A stretch of 10,153 nt of DNA, from NCBI GenBank assembly GCA_030613285.1, contig JAUWME010000041.1, positions 1-10,153 of the forward strand. Reading direction: 5' to 3'. This document shows, piece by piece, positions 1-6,286 of the stretch. The DNA comes from Candidatus Zymogenus sp. (GTDB taxonomy: Bacteria > Desulfobacterota > Zymogenia > Zymogenales > Zymogenaceae). Position numbers and translations under genes: made by a program. The notes beneath the pieces are model-generated. The model was not told where the DNA came from. It saw only the letters and a list, made by a program, of their open reading frames with translations, and made no database searches. The stretch's first letter is position 1; each line of letters opens with the position of its first letter.

Positions 1-66
1 GGCGTTGTCCAACACCCCAACATTTCGGGGATTTTTGAAATGATCCATAACTTTTTCACTGTACAT
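1..66 (-). CDS. nifU: NifU/IscU Fe-S scaffold protein, N-terminal fragment
   Basis: Only the first 22 codons are in the window; the gene runs off the left edge on the minus strand. The protein begins MYSEKVMDHFKNPRNVG, the characteristic N-terminus of the NifU/IscU scaffold family, on which [2Fe-2S] clusters are assembled from sulfur supplied by a NifS/IscS partner. The metal-binding Cys residues lie beyond the edge, so it cannot be decided whether this is a short IscU type or a longer NifU with extra domains. The start ATG (66-64) is preceded by an AGGAG ribosome binding site (complement of 77-81). It lies downstream of the NifS-like gene in the same direction, separated by 289 bp of repeat-containing DNA, so cotranscription is likely but not certain. 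The family call is firm despite the short fragment, because the N-terminal motif is highly specific. Confidence 0.88.
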   Translation of the reverse strand, partial: MYSEKVMDHFKNPRNVGVLDNA

Positions 67-76
67 AATTGCCTAT

Positions 77-81
77 CTCCT
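77..81 (-). promoter_or_regulatory. Ribosome binding site of nifU
   Basis: The complement reads AGGAG about ten bases before the ATG at 66. It supports that ATG as the true start of the truncated gene at the window edge. Confidence 0.6.
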
Positions 82-124
82 GTGTTAAAGTATCTTACTA
101 TTAATAAATTCCTTTTCTTTTTTG

Positions 125-300
125 TCATTTAAGACAAAAGCATATTGAGATTGCCACGTCGTTCGCTTTTCTATCGAAAAGCTCTCTCCTCTTAAATGAC
201 ATTAAAGGGTGCTGTCTCCACCTTGTCATTGCCTTCTTGACAAAGGAATCCAGAAAAATATCCACTGGATTCCCAATCAAGTTGGGAATGACAAATTGTA
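125..300. repeat. REP/MITE-like intergenic repeat with nested hairpins
   Basis: This stretch between the nifS-like gene and nifU holds several inverted repeats. The outer arms are TTGTCATT (223-230) and AATGACAA (287-294). GGAATCCAG (245-253) pairs with CTGGATTCC (265-273), and alternatively TTCCCAA (270-276) pairs with TTGGGAA (282-288) across a five-base loop. The two inner hairpins share bases, so they exclude each other. Related sequence occurs at 6287-6319 (ACTGGATTCC ... AATGACAAA) and the CCACCTTGTCATT block recurs near 6645. Repeats of the form CTGGATTCCC...GGGAATGAC are common between genes in Desulfobacterota and other phyla. No open reading frame here looks coding. Confidence 0.6.
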
Positions 301-355
301 ATTGTCCAACCACACAACATCCAACCACATTGATTACCAACCCCCTTTTGCGTCT

Positions 356-1540
356 CTATTTTGTGTCAACCCCCTTGAGATACTTTGTATAAAGGGGCGA
401 CATCTTTCGGAGCCTATCAACGATGGGAGGCATAACCTCAAGGACGTACTTGACATCCTCCATGTCGTTGATCATCCCAAAGCTGAAGACAAGGGAACCC
501 TGGGCCAGGGCCGTTTCTATCTTCATCGCTTCGAGAACATGAGAGGCCTTTAATGCTCTTGATGTACAGGCGGAACCGCTTGCCACGCACACTCCCTCTA
601 TGCTGAGGCTCAAAAGCATGGCTTCTCCCTCGATGAACTCCACCACAAAACTTGCATGGCCGGGAAGTCGCTCCTTTGGGTGTCCTGTAAGGTAGAGATG
701 ATCGACTTTGGAGGTAAGACCATCAATGAGGGCATCCCTCATACCTGATAGATATTCAGCGCGATTTGCCATCTCCCCTTTTGCAAGCTCAGCAGCAATT
801 CCCAGCCCAACAATCCCCGGAAGATTCTCGGTGCCGGGCCGCCTGCCATCTTCTTGTATCCCCCCGTCTATCAATGGAATTATTCTCGTCCTTTTTTTAA
901 TATATAGGGCAGCGGCGCCCTTTGGGCCGTAAAACTGGCTCCCGGATAGTGAGAGGGTATTGACCCCAAGCTCCTTTACATCAACGGGGATATTACCCGC
1001 AGCAGCCACCGCATCCGTATGAAAGACTACGCCCCGCTTCTCTGCAACTTTCTGAATTTCCCCCACAGGTTCAATCGTCCCCACCTCGCTGCTGGCAAGC
1101 ATGACAGAAACAAGGATCGTATCATCGGTAATTGCCTTATCAACATCATCGGGATTGACAACACCGTATTTATCGACGGGGACGTGGGTTACCGAAAACC
1201 CCTCTTTTGTGAGGCTTTTTGCAGAATGGAGGACCGACTGGTGTTCAATGGCTGAAATGACGATGTGGCTCCCTTTCTTTTTTGCGGCATGGGCAAGTCC
1301 CTTAATGGCAATATTGTTCGACTCGGTGCCGCTGGACGTAAAGAATATTTCATTGGGTTCAGCCGAGATGAGGTCTGCCACCTTTTCCCGCGCTTCTTCG
1401 ATGGCTCCCTTTGCTTGTTCGCCAAAGATGTGAATGCTCTGAGGGTTTCCAAAGTATCCTTTCAGAAATGGTATCATCCCTTCGACAACGTCGTTATTTA
1501 CCGGTGTCCCTGCTGCGTGATCAAGATATATTTTTTTCAT
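356..1540 (-). CDS. NifS/IscS-family cysteine desulfurase homologue lacking the PLP lysine
   Basis: The 394-residue protein matches class V aminotransferase-fold cysteine desulfurases (NifS/IscS) along its whole length. Recognisable blocks are YLDHAAGTPV (5-14), the phosphate-binding SSGTESNN (69-76), EHQSVLHS (99-106), FHTDAV (173-178), FYGPKG (203-208), RPGTEN (234-239) and the sulfur-accepting loop ASGSACTS with Cys325. In active members this loop Cys takes the persulfide from substrate cysteine held by PLP. Here the Schiff-base lysine (normally HK before the aromatic-YGPKG block) is Gln202, read directly as codon CAG (complement of 935-937), and the preceding His is Ser201. Other pocket residues also differ: Ser151 for Asn, Ala179 for the PLP-contacting Gln, Val351 for the substrate-carboxylate Arg. 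His100, Asp176 and Thr72 remain. Normal length and no frameshift argue against a decaying gene. It lies upstream of nifU, which suggests a sulfur-transfer or docking partner for NifU. The start follows a G-rich ribosome binding site and a strong promoter. Family assignment is firm; desulfurase activity is doubtful. Confidence 0.93.
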   Translation of the reverse strand: MKKIYLDHAAGTPVNNDVVEGMIPFLKGYFGNPQSIHIFGEQAKGAIEEAREKVADLISAEPNEIFFTSSGTESNNIAIKGLAHAAKKKGSHIVISAIEHQSVLHSAKSLTKEGFSVTHVPVDKYGVVNPDDVDKAITDDTILVSVMLASSEVGTIEPVGEIQKVAEKRGVVFHTDAVAAAGNIPVDVKELGVNTLSLSGSQFYGPKGAAALYIKKRTRIIPLIDGGIQEDGRRPGTENLPGIVGLGIAAELAKGEMANRAEYLSGMRDALIDGLTSKVDHLYLTGHPKERLPGHASFVVEFIEGEAMLLSLSIEGVCVASGSACTSRALKASHVLEAMKIETALAQGSLVFSFGMINDMEDVKYVLEVMPPIVDRLRKMSPLYTKYLKGVDTK

Positions 1541-1575
1541 TTCCCCCCCCGTTTTTTTTCATATCTTTTAATTAT

Positions 1576-1604
1576 AATATATAATAGCCGAGTCATTTTG
1601 TCAA
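1576..1604 (-). promoter_or_regulatory. Sigma70-type promoter of the nifS-like gene
   Basis: On the minus strand TTGACA (complement of 1599-1604) is followed by a 17-base spacer and TATATT (complement of 1576-1581). A transcript would begin near 1569, giving a leader of roughly 30 bases before the ATG at 1540. The leader contains a run of eight or nine G residues followed by AA just before the start codon, which probably serves as ribosome binding site. I see no clear operator for an Fe-S regulator. Confidence 0.65.
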
Positions 1605-1736
1605 GTATTTTTTGCAAAATATTTGCGCTCTTATGAAAAAGCGGACCCCCCCTCCCGCAAATCATGATGCAGGCAACGATGAAAATAAATGAATAGGCGT
1701 AGAGACGATAGAGTTATCATCCAAATGAAAATGTTC

Positions 1737-1763
1737 TTGTCATTATACTTTTTTTATTATAAT
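1737..1763 (+). promoter_or_regulatory. Possible promoter for the SRPBCC-like gene
   Basis: TTGTCA (1737-1742) and a perfect TATAAT (1758-1763) are separated by only 15 bases, shorter than the usual 16-18. TTCTTG at 1734-1739 would give an 18-base spacer but is a poorer -35. The region is AT-rich, so chance matches are likely. The ATG at 1804 follows about 40 bases later. Confidence 0.35.
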
Positions 1764-1803
1764 ATCTGCTAAAAGACCAACATCAATCATAAGGTAATTA
1801 TAA

Positions 1804-2256
1804 ATGATTGCTCGAATAACAACGCATTTTGATTGTACTGAAAAAGAACTTTGGGAAAAAATAATCGAGCCAAAGTCATTACAATTTGTAGCTTCACCTA
1901 TTTTGCGTTTTGAACCACTTGTTAAGGGGGAATTTGATGGTGAGTGGATTACAGGTAAAACGTATGAGCTAAAGTTGCGTTTTCTAAATATTTTACCCCT
2001 GGGACGTCACAGAATAAAGGTAGTTTCAATAGACAAAACATCAAACACAATTGTAAGTGTTGAGAGCGGCACGCTTGTACCGGTATGGAATCATACAATA
2101 GAGTTTGGTCAAAAAGAAGAAGGTAAATTAAACTACATCGATGAGATTGAGATAAAGGCGGGGTTGCTGACGATAGGCATTTGGTTATTTGCTCATCTGT
2201 TTTATCGTCATCGTCAAAGACGTTGGAAAAAACTGCTGGAACAAATTTATGGATAA
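1804..2256 (+). CDS. SRPBCC/START-like small ligand-binding protein
   Basis: This 150-residue protein probably has the SRPBCC (START/polyketide cyclase) fold, a small helix-grip domain enclosing a hydrophobic pocket. What is seen is a first strand MIARITTHFDCT followed by the helix ELWEKIIEPKSLQFVASPILRF, alternating beta strands through residues 50-110 (GKTYELKLRFL, RHRIKVVSIDK, NTIVSVESG, YIDEIEIKAG), and a long C-terminal amphipathic helix ending HRQRRWKKLLEQIYG. That order is characteristic of the family. It is soluble with no signal peptide. The ligand cannot be predicted. A weak AAGG ribosome binding site precedes the ATG. The gene is the only complete plus-strand gene here and is AT-richer than its neighbours, with many A/T-ending codons. 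It is flanked by an attC-like palindrome and a tandem repeat, which hints at acquisition by transfer. The coding call is good; the fold assignment is inference from pattern. Confidence 0.72.
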   Translation: MIARITTHFDCTEKELWEKIIEPKSLQFVASPILRFEPLVKGEFDGEWITGKTYELKLRFLNILPLGRHRIKVVSIDKTSNTIVSVESGTLVPVWNHTIEFGQKEEGKLNYIDEIEIKAGLLTIGIWLFAHLFYRHRQRRWKKLLEQIYG

Positions 2257-2263
2257 TAAAAAA

Positions 2264-2338
2264 GACGGTTAACAAGGCGCCCTACCAGCTATTCCGCTGT
2301 GCTGCTTTCTCTCCCGGCTATGCAGGTCGTTTAACGTC
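2264..2338 (+). repeat. Imperfect palindrome, possibly attC-like
   Basis: Eight bases after the SRPBCC-like stop codon, GACGGTTAAC (2264-2273) begins an imperfect inverted repeat that closes with GTTTAACGTC (2329-2338); eight of ten positions pair. The left side continues AAGGCGCC and the whole unit is 75 bp. Position just after a stop codon, length and the AAC ... GTT ends recall integron cassette attC sites. However, the right core GTTTAAC deviates from GTTRRRY and the left GGTTAAC from RYYYAAC by one base each, and the inner arms pair poorly. It is recorded as a palindrome, with attC only a possibility. Confidence 0.3.
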
Positions 2339-2434
2339 CCTTCATCCTTCCTTCATTAAATTGCATTTTTACGATAATAAATGGCGGTTCGACTTTTTGC
2401 GAGTCCATCAATATTTAGCAAGTCTTAATCTAAA

Positions 2435-2491
2435 ACTACAAATATTGTCATGGGGTCTAATCAGAACTACAAGTATTGTCAGGGGTTCTAC
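2435..2491. repeat. Two-copy 31-bp tandem repeat beside the V4R gene end
   Basis: ACTACAAATATTGTCA followed by TGGGGTCTAA (2435-2460) recurs 31 bp later as ACTACAAGTATTGTCA followed by GGGGTTCTAC (2466-2491). The second copy overlaps the V4R stop codon (complement of 2488-2490). Repeated short motifs of this kind occur at the ends of some insertion sequences, for example the IS21 family, but no transposase is present here. It could be a solo end left by a lost element. Confidence 0.5.
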
Positions 2492-3099
2492 TTTCCAAAG
2501 GTAACAAGGAGTTGGCATACTTCATCTCCCTTGGCCCTGCACAGTGTCTCCACAACATTAACCCCATCTACTCCCGACCAAGTCCCCATTCCAGCTATGA
2601 AATCCGCCTCAATGACGCATATCGGACCCTCTGCCTTTACATCGACGCACCAAGGGCAATCGGGCATATCCTCAATTATCTTGTCGTCCTGAATATCAAT
2701 GGTAGTGGCCGTTCCGAACATCTGGGTAACATTATCTATATACGTTTTGTAGACCAATTTAAACTTATCGATGGGGTCAAGCCCATCCATCTCAAGCTCC
2801 CCAATTCCGAAAAGCCCGGGGAAATCCTCCATCATTTGGTGAAAGGACTTTTTGCCTGCTCCCCGAATAACGGATATAAAACCCTTCTCTCCAAAGATAT
2901 CAATAGTGGCGGTAAATATCTTGCTGAAGGTCTCTACAGGCTCTCCGGGATTGTAGTCGTTTGGGGGGTAGTTGCCGACGAGTCTCTCAAGTCCCTTGTA
3001 CCTGAGGACGGTATTGATGCCATTTTTTCCTAATATTTCTTCTAATTCGGTCAGAATGAAGTGCATTAAACCATTTGGAAGCTGTTTTTTGGGATCCAT
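2488..3099 (-). CDS. V4R-domain (4-vinyl reductase-like) protein
   Basis: This 203-residue protein ends in a V4R domain, a small-molecule-binding fold named from BchJ-like 4-vinyl reductases and related to hydrocarbon-binding regulators. The signature runs from about residue 145: DCPWC (147-151), a Gly-Pro-Ile-Cys (158-161), a Gly-rich turn, VVETLCRAKGDEVC (182-195) and a terminal beta strand. Five Cys (148, 151, 161, 187, 195) lie in this domain, a pattern often suggested to bind metal. The first half is an alpha/beta region without a motif I can name. There is no signal peptide and no DNA-binding domain, so a soluble sensor or accessory role is more likely than a stand-alone regulator. The start has an AAGGAT ribosome binding site (complement near 3110-3115) and a promoter upstream. 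It is probably monocistronic. The substrate is unknown, and a tetrapyrrole role cannot be assumed because no chlorophyll genes are present. Confidence 0.85.
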   Translation of the reverse strand: MDPKKQLPNGLMHFILTELEEILGKNGINTVLRYKGLERLVGNYPPNDYNPGEPVETFSKIFTATIDIFGEKGFISVIRGAGKKSFHQMMEDFPGLFGIGELEMDGLDPIDKFKLVYKTYIDNVTQMFGTATTIDIQDDKIIEDMPDCPWCVDVKAEGPICVIEADFIAGMGTWSGVDGVNVVETLCRAKGDEVCQLLVTFGK

Positions 3100-3169
3100 T
3101 TCTTAACTATCCTTTCTTTTGTAAGTTTTCTTATTATTGTGCCGGGATTTTCTATACTTTTGATTATTA

Positions 3170-3198
3170 AAAATAGCAATAATAACAGTAAGTGTCAA
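3170..3198 (-). promoter_or_regulatory. Sigma70-type promoter of the V4R gene
   Basis: TTGACA (complement of 3193-3198), a 17-base spacer and TATTTT (complement of 3170-3175) lie upstream of the V4R gene. The predicted start near 3163 gives a leader of about 64 bases that contains an AT-rich stretch before the AAGGAT ribosome binding site. Confidence 0.6.
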
Positions 3199-3249
3199 GT
3201 AAAAAGTAAGAAGACATAGTAACGTTGAAATATAAGGTTGGAGTATCAA

Positions 3250-3360
3250 ATGAAACAAATTCCAAAACGAACCAACAAAGCAGGAGCAGCTATAGTCTTG
3301 CCAGCATTGTCAGAATCGTTAGAATTACCAGATTTGATCTACCTGAAGATTTTTTTATGA
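3250..3360 (+). CDS. Possible 36-residue small ORF of unknown function
   Basis: An ATG at 3250 preceded by GGAG at a good distance opens a 36-codon frame reading MKQIPKRTNKAGAAIVLPAL and ending in a Leu-rich tail with a TGA at 3358-3360. It runs toward the DUF362 gene and overlaps its stop region by six bases. No family is recognised. The Shine-Dalgarno spacing favours translation, but the short length and lack of any known motif leave chance or a decayed remnant equally likely. Confidence 0.22.
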   Translation: MKQIPKRTNKAGAAIVLPALSESLELPDLIYLKIFL

Positions 3361-4683
3361 ACAGTTGAAGTGGGTCTCGTCAAACTCCTCTTTTCCCTCA
3401 TACTTCTTCGCAATCTCACCCATGTAGAAATCGTAGGCCCCCTCAACAAAATCCACTCCACAGATTTTTAGGGCATTCTTCAACTCTTCCACAGGAGGCG
3501 GGCACCCCTTTACCGCAAGGGCGCCTTTGATATTTGCATTACCCTTGTTTGCCTTGATGATGCAGTTGCCCAGGAGAATTGTCCTGTCGTATCCGGGCCT
3601 CGCCAGCATTTTTTTTCCACTTAATATCTCAAAGTTCGAAAACGGGTTGTCCTCACCCCCCTGGCCCCCTTGCATCTTTGCCGAGATAAGAAAGATGTTT
3701 GCCATATTCACCACGGGGGAACAGCCCGTGCAGAGCGTAGTATCATATTTTGGCACGGCAGCGCCTTTTATACCCATCCTGTCAAAGACTGTAGGGCCGG
3801 TGTTCTCCTCGTTCCAGCTCCAGTCCCACTTTATCGGCTTTTTGACAGCGTCAATATCTTCCCCAATCAAATCAATCTCCTGAATATCCAAAGACTCCTC
3901 CCCCCGATCGGCGTAATATTTCAGGTGAGCAATTTCGTTCGGGTCAAGCCCCATAAGCGTGGTTCCAACAACGTCGGCCGCAAGTATGTCTGTAGAAGCA
4001 ACGATTAAATCCGATCGGTGTGCCTTGCCCGTCACCATCGGCCCCTTCTCCAAGATGTAGATGCCGTCCAGCACAGTAAGGTCTGGGGCAATCTTCTCTG
4101 CGATGAGTGAGATGGCCAAATCGAGATCGATTTCAGGGTGATGACACAACCTCTTGGAGGCGGTCTTGAGGCACCCCTTGAGGTTCTTAAAACCGAGTGA
4201 TACTTTCGTCTGGGCGTGTGTCTTCATCACCGGCAGATCGATGAAAAAATCGATATTCAGCACATCTTTTGCGATGGAGACGTCAAGTCCCTTTGTCAGC
4301 TCAATTTTTTCAGATTCTGATTTATTAAGGTCGATAAGTTTTGCGCCGTACCGTTTTACTATTTTCTCGTAGCCAAGCTTTTTCATAACAAATTCCGAGT
4401 CCGGGGTGTCGTCGTAGATTTTTACGGCCCCCTCGGCAATCGAGATATTTGTAACTCCAAATTCCTTTAGGAGGATCACCATATCTTCCACCATCCTTGT
4501 TGTGGTAAAAAAGCCGTATGGAGGAAGGTAGTGATCGTTATCCCACGTCAGGGCGTTCGGTTTTATGATAACGGCGTCTGACAGCTTCAGATCTGAAAAA
4601 CCGTCTGAAAGCTCGATGGCTTCCCGTAAGGACCCCGTGGGTTTTTTATATTTAACGATTGCTACTTTCTTTTTGTTTTCCAA
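3355..4683 (-). CDS. DUF362-domain protein, Cys-rich, putative Fe-S binding
   Basis: This 442-residue protein carries the DUF362 domain. Supporting segments are VIIKPNAL (38-45), an N-terminal GFFTTTRMVEDMVILLKEFG block (58-76), VLNIDFFIDLPVMKTHAQTK (141-160), FKNLKGCLK (165-173) and VLDGIYILEKGP (204-215). These correspond to the KPN, DLPvmKTH and K-N-xKG signatures of the family. DUF362 proteins are widespread in anaerobes, often linked to ferredoxin-type domains, and their reaction is not established. Here the C-terminal third holds Cys318 and Cys321 (CTGC), Cys374, Cys394 (GCPPP), Cys408 and Cys441. That set could bind an Fe-S cluster, but the classical CxxCxxCxxxCP ferredoxin motif is absent. 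No signal peptide is visible, so it is probably cytoplasmic. A GGGAGG ribosome binding site lies upstream of the ATG. It follows the acyl-CoA synthetase gene with a 133-bp gap containing GACGTY repeats, so it may be the second gene of that operon or separately controlled. Confidence 0.87.
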   Translation of the reverse strand: MENKKKVAIVKYKKPTGSLREAIELSDGFSDLKLSDAVIIKPNALTWDNDHYLPPYGFFTTTRMVEDMVILLKEFGVTNISIAEGAVKIYDDTPDSEFVMKKLGYEKIVKRYGAKLIDLNKSESEKIELTKGLDVSIAKDVLNIDFFIDLPVMKTHAQTKVSLGFKNLKGCLKTASKRLCHHPEIDLDLAISLIAEKIAPDLTVLDGIYILEKGPMVTGKAHRSDLIVASTDILAADVVGTTLMGLDPNEIAHLKYYADRGEESLDIQEIDLIGEDIDAVKKPIKWDWSWNEENTGPTVFDRMGIKGAAVPKYDTTLCTGCSPVVNMANIFLISAKMQGGQGGEDNPFSNFEILSGKKMLARPGYDRTILLGNCIIKANKGNANIKGALAVKGCPPPVEELKNALKICGVDFVEGAYDFYMGEIAKKYEGKEEFDETHFNCS

Positions 4684-4729
4684 GTTTTATTCCCTCCCAA
4701 AGTTTTAGCAGAATGTACAGCTTTTACAG

Positions 4730-4797
4730 GACGTTAATTGTTACAAGACGTCAACTATAATATGCCGTCAATTAGACGTTTTATTCAGACGTCTATT
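4730..4797. repeat. Cluster of degenerate GACGTY-AAYT direct repeats
   Basis: Five decamers related to GACGTYAAYT occur in one orientation: GACGTTAATT (4730), GACGTCAACT (4747), GCCGTCAATT (4764), GACGTTTTAT (4775) and GACGTCTATT (4788). Spacings are 17, 17, 11 and 13 bp. They fill most of the gap between the acyl-CoA synthetase stop and the DUF362 start. They may be binding sites of a regulator or part of an irregular repeat; some copies contain TTGAC on the minus strand, so promoter elements may be embedded. Confidence 0.45.
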
Positions 4798-4816
4798 AGG
4801 TATGTTAATACGTGTA

Positions 4817-6247
4817 TTATTTAAATATGTCCACTCCGTGAACCTTCATAAAATCAACGTACTTTTGGATATTCATCGTCGCCCTTGCCATCCTCGCCGC
4901 CGACGGATACGCAGGGATTCCCACCTCTCTCAACCTCCCAATAAACTCCGCCCGAACCGCTTCAGCATCCGAGCTGTTTTCGTATACCCTTGGGATTATC
5001 ATAACCGTGGGCTTTTTCACCTTAGAAAGCCCCTCGATAAGGATGTTGACACTCATATCCCAAGCATCGGGCGCCATCGCCTTTATCATCTCAGGATACT
5101 GGCAACCCATTACAATATCGATATTTGGGTCTTCGGCGGCAAGCATCATTGCGTTTACAAAGATATTTGGCGCAAACCCAAACATCCCAAGATCGATGGG
5201 ATTTTTAGTCGATGTATTCACAGCGGATATATCCACACCGATCTTCTTTTGGATTTTTTCCGAAAGGGTCGGGACAGACAATCCATTTAGTGATACGCCG
5301 TCCGTAAGCTCAACGGAGCTTCCACCCCCGGCAACGGCGATGGCAACGTTTCTCCCCTGGGGCAAAAACCCCAACTTCAGGGCAATCATAACATCCGCCA
5401 GCTCGTTTTGATTCTCCACGTTAATGACGCCCAGCTGATCCATGACAGAATCCCAGATTTTCGTGGGCACAGCAACCGCACCGGTGTGGCTGGAGGTCGC
5501 TCTGGCACCGTCCACAGACCTCCCCCCTTTCCAGAGCACCAATGGTTTCTTTTTTTCTAATATGGTCTTTTTTACAACGCTTTTAAATCGCTCCCCATCC
5601 TTGACGTCCTCGGCATACCCACAGATAAACTTGATCCTGTCATCCTCTGCAAAATACTCAATGAAGTCCTCAATGGCGAGATTCGCCTGATTTCCAAGAC
5701 TGATGACTTTGTTAAAATCGAGGCCGATGGAAAGCCCGCGGATGGTAAAATTCAGGGCGTGGCCGCCAGACTGGGAAAAGAAGGCCACATCACCCCTGAT
5801 GTCGCTATTAAGTTGTGCGTAAAAGACAAGCCCCGACTCCGGGCAGTGGGCGCCGATGCAATTAGGACCAACGATGCGGGTCTCGCTCCCACGGATTGTC
5901 TCTATCAACTCCTCTTCCAGGGCGTATTCGCCCATCTCGGAAAAGCCGGAGGTAAAGACGAGCACAAACTTTGCCTTTGCAATAACACACTCTTTAAGGA
6001 CACCGTTCACTTTCTCCCTGGGGAGCATGATAAAGGCGTAGTCCACCCTCTCCGGAACGTCATTTATTGTGGGGAAACATTCTATCCCCTCGATGTCGGT
6101 GTATTTTGGATTTACGCCGTAGAGTTTGCCTTTGAAGCATTCTTTCAGGCTGTAGAAGAATCCGGCCCTGTCCCTGATGACGTTGGGCGAAGCGCCAATT
6201 ACTGCTACTGATTTTGGATAGAAGAGGGGGTCTAAATTGATACTCAT
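4817..6247 (-). CDS. Acyl-CoA synthetase (NDP-forming) alpha subunit, no ATP-grasp domain
   Basis: The 476-residue protein is the alpha part of an NDP-forming acyl-CoA synthetase, the enzyme class that interconverts acyl-CoA, ADP and phosphate with acid, ATP and CoA. The N-terminal CoA-binding Rossmann domain starts DPLFYPKSVAVIGAS (Gly18-Ser20), followed by GPNCIG (127-132) and SQSGG (158-162). SSHTGA (252-257) holds His254, which matches the phospho-His of the family. The second half is the succinyl-CoA-ligase-like flavodoxin domain. The ATP-grasp (beta) domain found in fused homologues or as a partner subunit is absent from the chain and the window, so the nucleotide step needs a partner elsewhere. 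The frame is open to an ATG at 6322, but I prefer 6247: it gives the family-typical N-terminus, while the extra 25 residues are encoded inside a noncoding repeat. The ribosome binding site is weak (GAGAAAAAG). The substrate is unknown. Confidence 0.87.
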   Translation of the reverse strand: MSINLDPLFYPKSVAVIGASPNVIRDRAGFFYSLKECFKGKLYGVNPKYTDIEGIECFPTINDVPERVDYAFIMLPREKVNGVLKECVIAKAKFVLVFTSGFSEMGEYALEEELIETIRGSETRIVGPNCIGAHCPESGLVFYAQLNSDIRGDVAFFSQSGGHALNFTIRGLSIGLDFNKVISLGNQANLAIEDFIEYFAEDDRIKFICGYAEDVKDGERFKSVVKKTILEKKKPLVLWKGGRSVDGARATSSHTGAVAVPTKIWDSVMDQLGVINVENQNELADVMIALKLGFLPQGRNVAIAVAGGGSSVELTDGVSLNGLSVPTLSEKIQKKIGVDISAVNTSTKNPIDLGMFGFAPNIFVNAMMLAAEDPNIDIVMGCQYPEMIKAMAPDAWDMSVNILIEGLSKVKKPTVMIIPRVYENSSDAEAVRAEFIGRLREVGIPAYPSAARMARATMNIQKYVDFMKVHGVDIFK

Positions 6248-6286
6248 GTTACTTTTTCTCACAAGAGAGTTTATTGCGAAAGATTT

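Noticed and set aside
125..340. 71-codon minus-strand frame between the nifS-like gene and nifU
   Set aside because: Most of it is palindromic repeat sequence, so the open frame is accidental.
302..553. 83-codon plus-strand frame overlapping the nifS-like gene end
   Set aside because: It lies mostly antisense to the conserved 3' end of the nifS-like gene and has no recognisable motif.
356..1540. Pseudogene status for the lysine-less nifS-like gene
   Set aside because: Full length, no frameshift or internal stop, strong promoter, and the catalytic-loop Cys is kept; loss is confined to the PLP/substrate pocket, which suggests altered function.
1265..1636. 123-codon plus-strand frame over the start of the nifS-like gene
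   Set aside because: Antisense shadow of a clearly conserved coding region; it also runs through the promoter.
2476..3033. 185-codon plus-strand frame opposite the V4R gene
   Set aside because: The minus-strand frame encodes a recognisable V4R domain with promoter and ribosome binding site; this one is its shadow.
4730..4797. CRISPR array from the spaced GACGTY repeats
   Set aside because: The repeats are only about ten bases, degenerate and irregularly spaced, with no cas genes.
4802..5290. 162-codon plus-strand frame opposite the acyl-CoA synthetase
   Set aside because: Its residues (Arg/His/Pro-rich) are typical of an antisense frame, and the opposite strand is a conserved enzyme.
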